A stretch of 64,000 nt of DNA from Albifimbria verrucaria (lineage: Eukaryota; Ascomycota; Sordariomycetes; Hypocreales; Stachybotryaceae): positions 2,914,001 through 2,978,000 of the forward strand of contig JAHREC010000018.1 in NCBI GenBank assembly GCA_020081605.1. Reading direction: 5' to 3'. The notes beneath the pieces were generated by a model that was not told the DNA's origin, searched no databases, and was given only the letters and a program-made list of their open reading frames with translations. The number at the start of each line of letters is the position of its first letter. The first letter of the stretch is position 1. Of the stretch, positions 12,762-26,891 are shown piece after piece. The translations under genes were made by a program, and so were the position numbers.

Positions 12762-15700
12762 CACAGAGCAGACACAATTGAGACCCCAGAAGGGGACGCG
12801 CAAGCCAAATCATATGCGACCCATAGAAAAAATGCACGGTACATGTACATGCCTCTATCAAACACCAACTGCTGCACTACATAGTACATATACATATACA
12901 GACACGCCACAGCTCCTGCTTGAAACATATCCCCCATTCCCTTTCGCTTCCCTTTCCGCCCCATCCCACCCTTTTCTATAGCTGGTCAGCCAAGGCCTTT
13001 ATTTTCCTCCATTTCCCTTTCTCTCCGCAGCACAAGCACGACGGAAAATAGAACCAAATGACGCGCACATCCATCACATCGCTCACCCTCCAGCAGGCAT
13101 ATGCCAAGGTACCTTGGAGAGGTTCCTGTCCTAGAGTGTCCTAGAGGTCATGTTGCAGGCCCCTGATTGGCCCACGCCAGGCCCCTCCCTGGTCACCACA
13201 TCTTCACTCACTCATCTTGTCGCGCTTCGACCGATAGGCGGCATATTCAACGTTGATCATGCCTCAACATGGAATAGCACGGCGTTTCAGATTCGAACAT
13301 CCCTGCCCCAAGAGGTATCGCGGAGCTGTCAGCCGGCGTTGTCAAGACCGGACAAGCTTTGTGGGGAGGGTGTCCCCATGTTGCAGGGCTCTCTTGTCAG
13401 ATACGGAGGACAAGGTAAGGCAAGCGAAGGGAAAAAAGAAGAAGGAGCAGCAGGGAAAAACGGTGGAGAACGGGCGGACATTGGGGAGCTGGAGGAGCCA
13501 GATGGGGACCGTCTCTTCCCATGCAACCATTCGCATCATCGGAACTTGGCTGAGCGAGCTCTGGGTTAATGACGGTGGGGACGGTCGGGCGTACACGTGA
13601 GATCCGTCTCGAAGCTATTCGACCCCGGCCATCCAGCATGCCATTCGCAGAATCGGAGGGACCGACTCGCGCAAGGCGGACAGCAACTGCATCAACCACC
13701 CGTGAGCTGAGTCGCCATAGCTGAAGTTCGCCCTGGCCTCTAGGATGGGGATCCCAGGCGTGCGTCTAAATGGGAGACTTGCTTTCTGGTCCCCTGCGAC
13801 CCTTCGACGAGACAATGGTCCAGCAACGGTCGACGAAATCCCTGCTGGAGCAAGGTCTCCTATGGCAATGCCTCGAGAGCCCGCCCGCTCGCCCGCCCTG
13901 GCCTTTCGTCGTTGTTGATCCATCCCAGGCGAGAAGGCGTGGTACACCAACTGCTCGGGAGAGCAACAGGGGCCTGTGGGGAAGGAGGCGAACATCTGGC
14001 GAAGCCGCCTTGACGTTGCCGTGTGCTACGGAAGCAGAGCAGGCATCTTACAAATTCCCTCTTTGCGTCAATGTACAGTTCGGCGCTGTGCTGTAACACG
14101 AGGCTAATATCACTCGGGCGGAGGGAGGAGGGGAAAACCTGGAAGCAGCACGGATTTGGTCCGTAGAAACAGGGCAGGCAGACCGCACGGATGATACTGT
14201 AATGACGTCCTCTAGGTTGAATGACGCGCGCCAGAGAGGAAAACCCGCCAAGCTTAGGTCCGTTTGCTCTACAGATTACTTTCTCATCATCACGGGCCCA
14301 TGGGGGCCCCAAGGGTTGCTGGTTTGGGCTGCCTCAGCAGAGTTGCAATGCCTTGTTGCTGCCCCAACTTGAGGCTATCCATGCTCGGATGCGGCCAGAT
14401 GACGGCGTTGTTGGGTGCACGATCAGCGCTGCTAAAATGTCAAAATCGCCACTTTTTTACCATACTTTTGTCACTTGGTCTGGAATAGGAAACTAGTCAG
14501 GCAGGGGTTTCTCACTGATGGACAGGAGAAAGATATGGCTTGGGTTCCTGTTCGCGCAACGCGCTGTGGAATTCTTGGGAGCCGATCAATCGTTGCGAAA
14601 CACTAGGCCACGAGAAGGACCGGAGCAACGAGGAGGCGAATCCACAGTACCTGAGTAGCATCGTCTTGCAAGACAATGGGAAGAAAGAGTAGTGTAAAAA
14701 AACTACAAAACATTGACGTGTAGGTATTGGAGATTGGGGTAACAAGGTAGGCGTCGAGAGACAGGTCCCGAGAAGAGCCAATGGCAGGCGTGATAATGAT
14801 GAACGGAATTCCCACGATGACGTCTTGAGCCTCACGCTGTAACTGGAAAATGAGAGCTAGTCTTAGCTTTGGGGCCCCCATCCCTCTCCCCAGCGTGGCT
14901 GGATTTTCAGGGTCCTGCTAGATGGCGCGGGCGCGGTGCCGGGGTGGGAAGCTGTGATGCAACTCGACCTCATCTTAGTCGATCGCCCCTCTCAGCAATA
15001 AACACACCAAGTGTGTGGGTGTCGACGGTTTCGAAGAATGAAGCGAAGTGGGAGGAGGGTGCAGCCATGGAGAGGCAAAAGGCTAGGTGAGTTAGTAACT
15101 GACGAATTCATCAAGAGGAGCAGAGGGAGGGAGGGGGAATGAACATGGTATTTGGAGAAGTGCCAGTGGTTTCAAGCAGCAAGGGTGCAGGGCCAGCGCA
15201 TCGAACACCAAGCAGGCTGCACCAAACCCCAAAGAGTAAAGCAAGGGAAAAAAGAAAACCTGGAAGAGTACAGTAAGTACCTAACGAGAGGGACTTTGGC
15301 TGGATGCAGCGGTTCCTCGCTAAGTACCTTAGTAGTTAGCACCCTCTCCACCCAACGATGGGAACGTTGCTTCTGCGTACAGTACGGCGAGGGTACTGTA
15401 CAGTATAGAGGTACAATACAGAAAAGAGCTTCTACAGTAATCGGAAACAAGTGAAAGTGGGCTGGGCTCTCCATACAAGAAAGCGGCAGGGGGACCATGG
15501 CATTGGGGAGAGCAGCGTTAGGTACAGAGTATCTGACGCTGGATGGCTGAGCCAGGGCATGCGATGCTGAGAACAGCGAGCAGAAGTCATTGTTATTTTC
15601 GTCATCGTAGACGCACACCCGCCAACTCATCGCCACAAGGCATCGAAGCAGAAATGACCGAAAGTGTAAGATACTGTGCATTGGTGTGTGCGCAGCGAAG

Positions 15701-16116
15701 AGACTTGTGTGGGTTGGAAGTGGTACATCATCTACAGGGAATATGGAGGGAGAGGGAAGAAAGAAAGAAAAAACATGCGAAAGAGGAGAATGGGGAAATA
15801 CGGGAATACACACACACCGGCCAGAAGAGAGAGCCCAGTAGCAGATTCTCCCCAGGCAGGTCGTTGAAATAGCCAAGGGAGCCGTGACGTCAACGGCTGC
15901 GGCATCAGGGTCCCCTGGTTCATTTCATCCCGGCATGCGACGTCACATCCCCACATATGATTGGATGAAGCCGGTGAAGGTGGGTGTTCAAGTAGCCTTT
16001 TAGCGGGGCCGACGTACTTGTGCCTCACGCCGCGGGGTGTGCATTTCGGGAAACCGGAGTGGAGTGGGTTCTCTTTTTGGTGCGTGAGTGAGCAGTGCTG
16101 CTGCTGCCGTTGCTGC

Positions 16117-16128
16117 TTTTTTTTTTTT
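16117..16128 (+). repeat. T12 homopolymer
   Basis: Twelve consecutive T follow a GCTGCTGCC-type run. It shows that long A/T homopolymers survive in this assembly although many short runs in genes appear to have lost a base. Confidence 0.9.
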
Positions 16129-17738
16129 CCTATGCTGTCCAGTACTACGGCGGCATCTAAGCTGAAGGAATGACGGATGAGAACAATGACGGATATTACC
16201 AGCACCCGCAATGGGCACCGGCGGTGTGGAAGAGCCAGGGGAAAGGCGTCCGGCCCCCAAGGCTACTCGCCGCTGTAACTGTGCTAAGCACGATAACGTC
16301 AATTGCCTATTTTACAGCATTTCTTCTTGTCATTTTGCTGCGCGACGCCGGGGTATGTTGATGCGAGGTCCAGTGTGTACCCACTGCAAAGTACCCAAGT
16401 AGCCCGAGTACTGTCCTGTACACAGTATCGCACTGTAAAACAACTGGTCAGCTCAAAATCCTTGTCCTCCTTCTGAGGTCCACTTATCTAATCTAGACAC
16501 TTATCTTTAACACTCTCAGACCATCCGCATATTGGGGGAGACAACGACCATGAATCGAAACGGGGCCCCTCTAGAAGTCTGAGCCATGGCCCATGGGCAT
16601 GGTATTGCCATTCCGGCCATTCACGTGCGCTCGCCTCGGATTGCCTTCGTTCCCCTCGTAACCCGGCCGGCATCGGGTAACAGGCCCCTTTCCAGACCAG
16701 AGGCCGGCCCACCCGGTCAGCTGGCGGCGAACTCACTGACAGGACGAGCGCAGGCGAAGGAACCCCCTGTTGAGGAGCTGTCCAACCACTACGTATGGAA
16801 ACGGTACTATACCATCTTTCTGATACATGGCTTGAGAGTAAGGGAAGATGGAGGGGCGCCCTGATGTGAAAAAGCCACGGCACAGCACGCAACCAGCCTT
16901 GTAACGGCGGCGAATGCGCTACGAAAAAAAGCCTGGGGGCACGGGGAGTGTAACGAACAAGAATCGCCACTGCGCCAGCCTGTCGGGAGATGTGCAACCC
17001 GTGACAGGCGGGATGCGCAGGCACCTTTGCTTTTTGTCTGCCAGAGCGGTTCAGATCTCAAGGGTCCTGTCTAAAGCTGCGTGTGCGTGCTTTTGTGTCT
17101 GTGCTTTGCTTCTGGCTTGCTTGTGCTTTTGCACAGCGCAAAAAAAAATTAAAAACAATTTGGGCCGGCTGCAGCTGCTGCGGCGCGCGCATTGCATTAC
17201 GATATTAGTGTGCCCTTTTTATATGTAGTGTAAGTGAGACGACATGTAGTAATAGTGGCCAAAAGCGCGACTATAACACGCATAGAGAGCGCAACAATAC
17301 TCGTTCATGCTATTGCTCCCACCTGGCCTGGACCCCGAACACCCTGGGCTGCGGGTGCGACGCAGGCATTTCGAGCCGACGAGATGTCAGGTTAACCCCG
17401 GGGCACCGGCGCCAGGCCCGGAGTTGAACTGTCAACCCGAGACCCTACCAACATACGCCGCTCCCCGATATCGACCCATTTCGCTGTCTAACTCCGACAT
17501 GTCGACAGGGAAGGGGAAAATGTATCTTTTTTTTCTTCTAGCATTCTCGTGTCCTATACCCATTCGATGCATCCCTCGGATGTCATCTAGTAGCCAGGCT
17601 CCTGGCCCCATGGCACCGTACACGGACCCAACCGTACCAAGACGGAGACATCAGTAAGGAGAGCACATGTACCATCCGGTATCGAGCAGGAAATCTTTCC
17701 ATGAACCCCTCCTCCCTAATCCTTCTCCTCTCTCTTTC

Positions 17739-17774
17739 GAGGCAAGGCGAGGCGAGGCGAGGCGAGGCAAGGCA
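17739..17774 (+). repeat. (GGCRA)n pentamer repeat
   Basis: Seven tandem GGCAA/GGCGA units in gene-free DNA. Shorter GGCAA/GGTAA runs occur near 11.26 kb. Confidence 0.9.
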
Positions 17775-20533
17775 GAAACCTAGAGCCACCACCCTCTTTT
17801 GCCAATAATATGGGCCAACGAGCAAGGGCACTCTTGACTGGCCCGGCGCCGAAATCGAATCACGAGTCACGCCGGGCCTCCGGAAGCACCTCCCTCCTCC
17901 GGCGTCTCCACCACCCGTGCGTCTGAACCTCTAACCTCCTTGTTCCCTCGCTTACTGAACAGATACCTGCTGTGGGATCGTGCCGGTTTCTACAATTAGA
18001 CTACACACAGTACTGTACGTGTCAACAAGGAATAGAGTGAACAGAAAAAACACTGGGTCTGCGCGCTAAGTATCTTATCTTACTTTACCTTGTCATGGTC
18101 CTGTCGACAGCCTCGTCGATCTCCTCCTCCTTTGTCCCAAGTCCCGAAGTAGCGGGAGGTCGGTGCCCGTGGCCTCTCCATCGAGAACCTCGTCTCGTCT
18201 CTCGGGGCCCATGGATTCCACCGTGGGGTGCATGTCCACGTAATCACATCCAAACATCCCGGGCTGGCCTGCAGGATACGTCTAAACTCTTTGGTTTTTT
18301 TGAAACTGTCGATCTTTTCGCTGCTTGCGAGATGCGCTCTCCTCCACGACCAACAGCCTTGCAGCGTCTTCCCCTTTGCTGATATCATCCCTGCGGAGAT
18401 GCGGAGACATGCTGCCGTTGCCCGTCGTCTCTTCTCCTCCCCCTCCCTTTCCCTACATCATCATCACCTCCTGATATTTTCTATCCAACCACCCAGGTCC
18501 ATGAAGCTAAACCCCGCCTTCGCCGATCTCTCGTTGCCATCACCTAATCCTGCCGCTCCAGCAGCAAGGCGCGCAACCACGACGCTTTTTCGCCACGGAA
18601 ACGCCAGTGGAGAGGGCGGCTGGTATCCGAGGGACCAACAACATCGGTCGGTCGACTAACAAGGCAGCTCAAACCTCCCAACAGCTTACGAGTCGCGGCT
18701 CCTCTCCTCCACCACGGCGGGCCATTACAGTGGGACGAACCTCGACGGACCACATGATTCTGCTTGACTCGAAGCTGTATCCGTCCAACCCCTAAGATGA
18801 AATGATGATTGAGCCATACGGAGGCTCAATTGGCCATCACACAAGGGCCCGAGTCTCCTCCTTCCCCTCCTCTAATCTACTCTCCTTCTTCACGCCGGCC
18901 AATACTTCAATACTTATCCGTGTACATGTTCGTCGACTTACACCCGCTCCACCACGTCCCAGACTTGCAGCATCTCCAACCGCCTCACCCGCCTCTCTTG
19001 GGAAGCTCTCCGTCTATCCCCAGAATGATCAACACCTACAACCATCTGTCATGATCAAGACCCACACGATCGTTGCCCACCACACGTGGTCTGATCGGCC
19101 AACGGCTCAACTGACCCTCACCCCCTTCGCGGCCCATGTTGCACAAGCAACGCACGCTTACCGCCGTGAGCTACCTTGGAATAGCTTCATTAGAGCCTGC
19201 CCGGTCCCATCCCCTCCTCCATCGGGGCCGAGTCATGAGACAAAAGGAAGATACTTTACCCCCATCTCATCATTCGCTTCGCTCCCCACCAGGACCTCGC
19301 AAAGGTGCAATATAAACCAACCTCTGCATATTCTCCACAACTCTTTCACACCAGAGGGAGCCCTGGAAGCAAACTGCAGATAGCCGCATGATTGCAGAGC
19401 CATGTCCCCTGACTCCATGTTCGTCACTGTCCAAAGTATTCAAGACCCAAAGGACAATTCATACATGTGCTCCGCCTAAAGACACCCCGTACCGCCGTGC
19501 ATGTACTTGACGTATGGCATCGTAGACACTGCAGGACATGAAACCGGAGCTTTTCAGGATAAAGGAACTTTGTTCTTGACATGATATAAGGGTTACTCTG
19601 ATGATGTCAAAAGATCGGTCTGGGAGGTCAGATGGTGCATGGCCTTCCCCTGACCTCTTCGTCCTTGAACGAAACCAACAGCAATGTTGGCAGTGAACCG
19701 CTCAGGTTACCTTGTCACCCTTGATCCAAAACACGGCACAAGCGGCTAACAACGATTAAGGGGTGCGGGATGGACTTTGGACTACCTCGTAGCTACAATG
19801 TAAACATCTTTCCCGTAGGTCACGTTTGTTGGCACAATAGGTGGTATCACAACTATCTTCAATCAAATTAAGCTATTGTAGCTCTAGCTCCATGTGCAAT
19901 TCCAAGATAGCCATGCCTTCGACAGGCTGTTGAGACAACATTTATATAAACAAAGCAAAGGAGCTCAGATAGTCTTCGGTAAAGCTTCCTGTCCAGCCAA
20001 TTCCATATTATTGCAACCAGCTTGAGCTGCGAATACAAGCTCAAGCCAGGAATCGAAAACCGCGAAACAAAAATATCAGTGTCCCGACAGCCTTTGTGGC
20101 GGAGGCTGCATGCCTTTGGAGTAATATACATTTTGATTTGTGATGGGCGGAAGAAGAGGTAGTAGAGGGATAGGAGTACCATGCGTATGGTAGTCCATGT
20201 AGACAAGAGAAAAAAGGTAAACATTACTCGATCATCGTGACCTCGTCAACGCACAAATGCTAGGGAAGGTAAGTCGGCTGTACAAGTCGGGAAAGTGTGT
20301 GGCCATTGTGAATAGCACCACCCTCGAACATCTCGTTTTGAGACTCGAGAGGCAACAAAAGGAAAGGGTATAAGTCGGTGCTGTGAGTATAATGATGATC
20401 GTTTGTGGAGGAAAGGCCATTAGCCTTGAAGAACTGTCGGCAACATATGCCTTGATCCGAACGCCTATCCAACACCAAAATGAATTCAGAAATGCAATGC
20501 AGAACGGTCGCTGCTTTTCGCTGGGGCCAACTA

Positions 20534-23500
20534 TCAGACGTGTGGTGCACCGGGGCGTCCCTGTCCGAGGGACTCGAGGAGTTCGTGAGGCGGGATTCTT
20601 TGGATGCCGCTGCCGCGATCAATCATTGACGTTGGTGCTGGGCTGTATCCCTCCCTCTTCTTGCGTATCCGGTCAAGAATGATGCCTCCTAAGACGAGTA
20701 GCAGAATTAAGCCGAGCGCAATCGCCAGGCCGATTAAGATAACAAAAACGATGGGCATATGTTTTCTACTGCAATGTCAGTGAAATGCTCAACACATGAG
20801 CCGGAGAGAGGTGAGTAAGACTTACCATCTGAAGCGAAAAAGTTGTCTCGCTGAGTGAATATCTTGGCGATGCTTCCAGGGCCATTTCCAGAGCTTGTGG
20901 CAAGTGCATATGGTTGATATCCCGTGCCATTGTAGATGACTGCTGCCGCGTTTCCAATATCTTGCATAGGGATCTTGCCAGTAAGCATGAGGACATGGTT
21001 GTCGTTAAGAGTGTCTGTGTCTCCGTGGCCTTCAGTCACTGCGAACACTTGAAGGCTTCGAATGACGGTGCCAGAAGGAGAGCAGGCTCGATAGACTTCC
21101 ATGTCTCGCCGTCGAACTTCATGACAAAGCTGTCACTGCCACCGGCTCTAGTACCGGCCACCCAGATTTCGTTTTCCTTGTCTGAAGCAGGGACAATTAC
21201 ATGTACCGGGCCTGGAATGCTTTCCGCTGAGGGGAAGATGCGAGCTGTTTGCGATTCTATGTCGTAGTTTGCAAGATAAACAGTAGTCGTATCGTTACCA
21301 GTTAGATCACCACCAACGAGCAGTGACTTCTCATTAGACCACATGAGGCTAGACACATCACCAGCAAGGTTGTTGCCAGGCCTCGTCCATTGCGTTGAGT
21401 TTGCATCAAACATGCATAGACCGGGGCAGTCCAATGCACCAGCCTTGTTGAAAGCACCACCGACGTAAACTTCGGCAGTGTCGGGGCGAACGGTGATGGC
21501 AGAGACTGTGCCCTGACGGCCCGAGATAGGAGGCACTTGGTTGCCGAGTGATTTTGCGTCCATATCATAAACAACAAGGCCTTTGACGTCAGCGTTGTTC
21601 ACCGTGCCTTCAATTCTACCACCAGCATATAGTGTGCTACCCTGTGCGGCGACGGTAACGATAGTAGAACCAGAAGCGATCTCAGAACCGAGGCCGCTAA
21701 CTGAATCGCCGTCATTGCCGTCCACGAGAATCAGGTTGTTGACTGCTGACCCATCAGCAGCCTGAGCCGAGAAATGGCCAGCCAGGACTGTGATCTGTTT
21801 ATCACCCTCCTCATAGAAGAGACCCGTGACAACACCTGAAATCCCACCATTGGAGAGTAGATCACGGCGAGTAATATTCGAGGTAGGAGCCGAGTTGCGG
21901 ATGTTGACAGGGAACCGGCCAATTCCATCTTCGGTGAGCGTAGCGATGCCGTTGGCACTGAGCTGTGCAGACACAATAGATCCAGCAAAGAGTGAGTCGC
22001 CGTTGGGAAGATCTAGGAGAGCGGCTGTGAGAATGCCACTGTAGCTGGGAATGGAACCTTCAAGATTCTGAAGCCAGTTTTTCTGCGAAGGAACCCAGAT
22101 CGCAAGACCGTCTACCGGGATTGCCTCGAAGTTACCGAACTTCTTACACTCCGAGAAGAAACCTGAGAAGACGATCACAGTTTCGGAATCAGTTCCGGAA
22201 ATGTTAACGTGGAAGGGCACAACATGTTCGACACGTCCATCGAGACCAGCTCCCAAAGCGCTCCACTGTCTCGATTCAGTATCCAGCACAGCCACGAAGT
22301 TCAGCCCTTCGGAAGAATTAGATTGTGTGTTGGTGAATTGACCGCCGACATAGAGACTGTTGCCTTCGAGGTGCATGTCGACTACCTCGTCATTGAGACT
22401 ACCATCAACTGTTTGGACTTCATTCTTGCTGTTGATTGACACAATGTTATCATGATTTGAAGAGGTGAAGTTGCCGCCAACGTAAATGACGTCTCCCGAT
22501 GTGACAAGCGATGTGACGCCAGAGTTGCGATTGAAAGTAGCGCCAAGTTTGTTAATGGCAAAGTCTTCGAAAGTGGTGGAGTCCACAACCGCCTGCTCAG
22601 GGTCAAAATCGAAAAGGCCGTTGAGCCCTCCCGTAGAATTAATAAGGGTGAAGCCAACCGACTGTGCAACGATGGTCAAGTTATCAATATCCTGGCCATC
22701 AAGGGCGGTCAAGGTAACAGTAGGCTTAAAGTCGTCCGAGCTTTGTTCGATAAAGCCAAAGTAAATTTGGTCGTATTTCTCAAAGTTGTTTGTTTGGAAC
22801 AAAGAGGTAGTAAACTTGGCATCGTTACCCCCACTTGACATTACGCCAGTGATGTTAACACGACCTCTGCTCGAGCAAGTATTGTCAGGCACACATCCCG
22901 GGGTGTACATATTAACGGAGTAATTGCCAGATTGTCGAATGTTCGGTGTGAAAACAACTGAGGCTGACTTGCGCTCATCATCATTCTTCAGCTCAGCCGT
23001 AAGGTAGATGGAATTGCTTTGCAGAGAAGGCGACTCCTTCCATGGACCAGTAGAAGTGGCATTGGAGGGAAAGTCGATCTCTCTGCATGACGGCTCATTG
23101 AAGTCGCGAACAGCGTGAGACAGGATGTTATCCTGGAAGAGCTCAATTCCGCCAAGACCAGCTCCTGCGCCATACCACTCCGAAATGGCAATCTGAAACC
23201 TGTTCATCCTAACTTCGTTGACGAAATGGAAATCCTGAAACTCAACTTTACGATCGTTGCTGAGTGGGCATTCGCTGGTGCAAGAAGCATTTCGGCCGGT
23301 GGCTGGGTCAATGTAGGTAAGATTCATGATACCATCGATAGGGAAGGCGATGTAACGGAAAGTCTTGGTTCCACGGTTATCTTTGTGGGTGTTCCATAAA
23401 CGCAATTTAGTGGGAACAAAACTGAAGCCAAATTCTGCTCCCCAAGTGCCAGGAGTTTGATCCTGAACGAGCCAGGTCTTGCCGTTGGCATCGCCTCCGC

Positions 23501-24285
23501 TAGAACAGACGATGTTCTTGGGATTAGAGAAGCCGTTCGTCGATGCGCTATTGTCAGCAGTGATGTTGGCTGTAGATAGGTTGATAGCCTGTCCATCAGG
23601 CTCGGCGGGCGTGCTTGCGTTTCCTAATCCTGTGAAGCTGCCTCCAAAGATGATGTGACCATTGGAGGCTTTGGTGATGGCTGTGACCGGGCCATTGAAA
23701 CCGGCAAATGGCAGGTTAGTCCACCCTTCGGTACCAAACCAAGCAATGGCATTCGTCGAATTGGCACCTCTGAAATTACCTCCAACATAAACGGTATCTC
23801 GTTCCTGGTCACAAAGATAGCATTGACCTCGCCTTCGAGGCCTTCCAAGGGGTCACTTCGGTTGTGTTGGGGTTGAATAGAGCAATTGCTGTAGATTCCG
23901 TGCCGTGCAAACTGGTGAAATTACCACCAATGACTACACCTTGCATGTTGCCGTTGCTGAGCATGAATGTACACATGGCTTTGATAGAAGCGTCAGTTGT
24001 GACTATAGACGCCACGGCACCGTTTGGCAGCTGTGCGAGCAAAGACTGTCCACCATTGTTGCCGGAGCTGCCTCCATTTTGGCCCTGGTACTCGTACAAA
24101 GAAAGGCCATTGAAATCTCCAGCGAGGCCTATTCTTCCCAGGTTGGAAAGGTCGAGGTTGGGTGAGGGGACCGGTTGAAAGTCGATGGCCTGTGTCAAAG
24201 GGGCCAGAGTTGCCAAGGCAAGCAGTTGCGGTACCAGCCGCTGTGGTCGGCGCGCCGTAGAGCGGCCCCAGCAAGGCAACCGCAT
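20534..24285 (-). CDS. RAX2: Rax2-like cortical polarity marker
   Basis: A large single-pass membrane glycoprotein of about 1232 residues that marks sites of polarised growth (yeast Rax2, with Rax1). The ATG at 24285 opens an N-terminal stretch ending in a hydrophobic signal-peptide core (LLALATLAPLTQA). A long ectodomain follows with many VGGNF, VGGQFT and AGGRI-type beta-propeller motifs and N-x-S/T sites, then a membrane segment near residues 1158-1182 (IVFVILIGLAIALGLILLLV) and a basic cytosolic tail with RKKREGY and RIPPHELLE. One 57-nt intron at 20769-20825 separates the membrane exon. Four missing bases are inferred: GGGG 23849-23852 and AAA 23813-23815 (plus-strand view), GG about 21078, and CC at the splice donor 20825-20826. 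Each restores the Rax2 frame. Length and order match the family. Confidence 0.92.
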
Positions 24286-26891
24286 GGCTCTGGCGTCGCG
24301 CAGAGGTTATCCACAAAAACCGTCCGATTCCGAAGCGCGTGGGTGAATTGTGATTTTAGAGTCGGGAAAAGCGATAATCCAACTGGGCGAGTCGACAAAA
24401 TCGATGGGCATTTCAGTAGACGCTGGTCGTCTATTCAATTACGGGTCTGTGAGAGATGATCGTGTCGAGCAGAAGGGGGTTGAAGGAGAGTGAGTCGCGA
24501 TTGAGCGAGAGCCTCGAGGCTTGGCGGCGAAGAAGGAAAAAAATCGATTCGAGCAGCAGATACGTGGGTGCAGTGGTAAAGGAGCGAACGTCGTATCGTG
24601 AGCCGTGTGCCGCAGTCGCCCGTCGCCACCAGCGGAGTTGGCAGAGCGGATTCTGCTCTTTGTCTTTGTTTGAATGAATGAGAGTCGGGGTGGCACAAGG
24701 CCAATGGATGAGGAGTGAGGGAAATTGCTTGGTGATGGCGCTGGTGCTACCTCGCTCCTGCCCAGGAGACAGTGACTCGAGACGTACCAGAGATGAGACT
24801 AGCCCCGATTGGCTAGCGCGGTTTGGCCAAGACACGCAGGTACCCCAAGATAGCGCATGGGTAGCCCAGAGGTGGCGGCAGCTCTGACATGTATCGCGGC
24901 GAATCCCACGGCATCCGAGGAGAGGAAACGCAAGGTATGGCGCGAGAAGGTGGCGGCAGAGGGCGAGTGCGAGTGCACAAGTTATGAGGAGTTATCGCAT
25001 CGACGATCCGCGTGTGCGCTGTTGGTTGGTTATTGTTGCGAATTGTCGGCTCATGCATAGCCACGCTTACAACCCATAGATGGTGTTCTACTAATCTTCA
25101 TCAGTGGGGACCCGTCACCATTCCGTGTCTTCAGTGGTGGGCTCCAGCCCCTCCCTCCTGCGCGCTGTTGGTACACCAAGTAACACGGTTGGCTGGTGTC
25201 CTTGAGGTGCTCCGCTCGAGGTCTGTCAGGTACCACATGCACTGGGAATAGCACTGTAGCTTCTGAAGGATTGCCAACTGTGGTAATTAACTGAGGTACC
25301 TAGGCACCTAGGCTGGGGCATGCGAAGAGGGACGTGCCCATCATGGCGCCACATGCTTGTTCAGTGCAAACTGTAGCGCCAATCACTGCTCGCTATAAGG
25401 GAAGCATTCCGATTCTCATTTGGCCTTGCATCACCAATTACAATGCGATATGCCCAACGTTGAAGAGCTGTCCCTTCCCCAGCCCTAACACGAGGGCTTG
25501 GACTTGCAGCCAGAAGCCTGCGTCTTTGGTGGTTGGGCCGGACTCCTGACAACCTTGGTTCAGATGATTAATCCCAGCACAGTCATTCCCTTACAAGGGG
25601 CTGGGGAGAGACACACGCGACGAGAGGGGGAAACGAGTGTCCGTGCATGCCATCTGATTTTGGACAGAGTTGATTTGTGCAGACGCTCGACTGGCTGTAT
25701 GTCCGCCGGCACCTACCAGGCACGGAGGCTTGCAGCCTCCTGCGTCGTACATGTGCAAGATGTGGCGGGCATCACATTGTTGGTACGCACTCACCGCTTC
25801 CTACATGCGGCTATCCAGCCTTGCCAGCCTCGACCAACATCCATAGACGGGTGGTTTTGTGCGCCTCCCTTGTAGCCTTGTGAAAATGTGATAGCTTGGT
25901 TTAGGGTGTTTTCTTTTCTTTTTTCTCTTTTACTTTCCTTTTTCCTTCTTCTTCCGAACAGGAATGGGGATTTTGACAGGTGCTATGCATACACATCCTG
26001 GCTAGCCCTCCTCCTCTTCCAATGATCAAGGTACCCTACAGCAGAGCTTAGGTTGAAACCAGCCAGCCAACCTGCTATGGCTATGGAGTAGTTGCGATTC
26101 TATATCCCCAGTGTTGATGTTTTCATATATTGTCGATGCTATTCATGGTTTATGAATAAACACTGCATTGGTCGTCGGTCTCCATGCGCTGAACGTATCC
26201 TTCAGTGGTGCATGTAGGTAAATATCTAGCATTGTGTTGGTGGAATTTGCCAAATACTCACTTAGCCAATGGTCCACTGGTGTTCTCCGTGCACACATGT
26301 GGCGTGTAATGCAACTGACTACATCCATCGTACTAGCGACAAAGCATATGCTGCATCCGCATTCATGCAGCGCCAGTCTTGTCAGTCATGCAAGTCTAAA
26401 GTTGACTCTTTCATGCCAACCACCACCACGCTCTCCCAACCACATTTCAAATAACGTCATTGGCCTGCATCGATACTCTAATCCTGGTCCAACATGACGC
26501 AAGCTGGAGTCTCCTGCTAAAACATTGTATTCCTTACACAGTAACTTTTATTCCACTGAGACACCGGTTGGCCCGGCTGCTGTAGTCTTCCTCCTTTTCA
26601 TAGAAAACAAGCAACGGTGCACAAATCCGCCCAATGCCGTCACCAGGGAGACGCACTAGCACGATCAATGCAGTGGGCTAACCATGGCACGTCTACGAGC
26701 ATGGAGCTAACTGCTTCGTATCAATGGAGCTACTCAAGGCCATGTCAAAACCTCAACTCTGCAGGCCAAACGTGAACGAATACCATCGAGTTTACATCAA
26801 AAGAAGGCTGCTCCATAGGCAGGGCCGTGAGCCAATGTAGCATTTACCAACCCAGGACTCACCGTTTTTGGTTGACCACGAGTGAAATCAT
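24286..26891. other. RAX2 upstream region, no supported gene
   Basis: 2.6 kb between the RAX2 start and the LCL3 stop. No domain-bearing ORF is visible. It should contain the RAX2 promoter on its left and the LCL3 3' UTR on its right. A plus-strand T/C tract (about 25908-25955) is the only striking compositional feature. Confidence 0.6.

Larger units (their letters stand above)
10498..20533. other. 10 kb stretch with no supported gene
   Basis: No protein family is recognisable on either strand. The longer ORFs (12250-12981 plus, 15172-15876 minus, 18802-19383 plus) run through simple or C+T-rich sequence and have no domain. The stretch holds tetranucleotide and trinucleotide microsatellites at 12.3-12.8 kb, a T12 tract at 16117-16128, a GGCGA pentamer run near 17.75 kb, and CT-rich blocks around 18.4 kb and 18.9 kb. 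Possible contents are the 3' UTR of the zinc-finger gene, unrecognised noncoding transcripts and decayed sequence. The part next to 20533 would hold the 3' UTR of RAX2. Confidence 0.6.

Noticed and set aside
12250..12981. 243-codon plus-strand ORF
   Set aside because: It reads through two microsatellites and encodes Leu/Ser and His runs; no coding pattern outside the simple repeats.
15172..15876. 234-codon minus-strand ORF
   Set aside because: It opens at TTG rather than ATG, has no recognisable domain and looks like chance in pyrimidine-rich sequence.
18802..19383. 193-codon plus-strand ORF
   Set aside because: Ser/Pro/Thr-rich translation of a C+T-rich stretch without any domain; typical of leader-like DNA.
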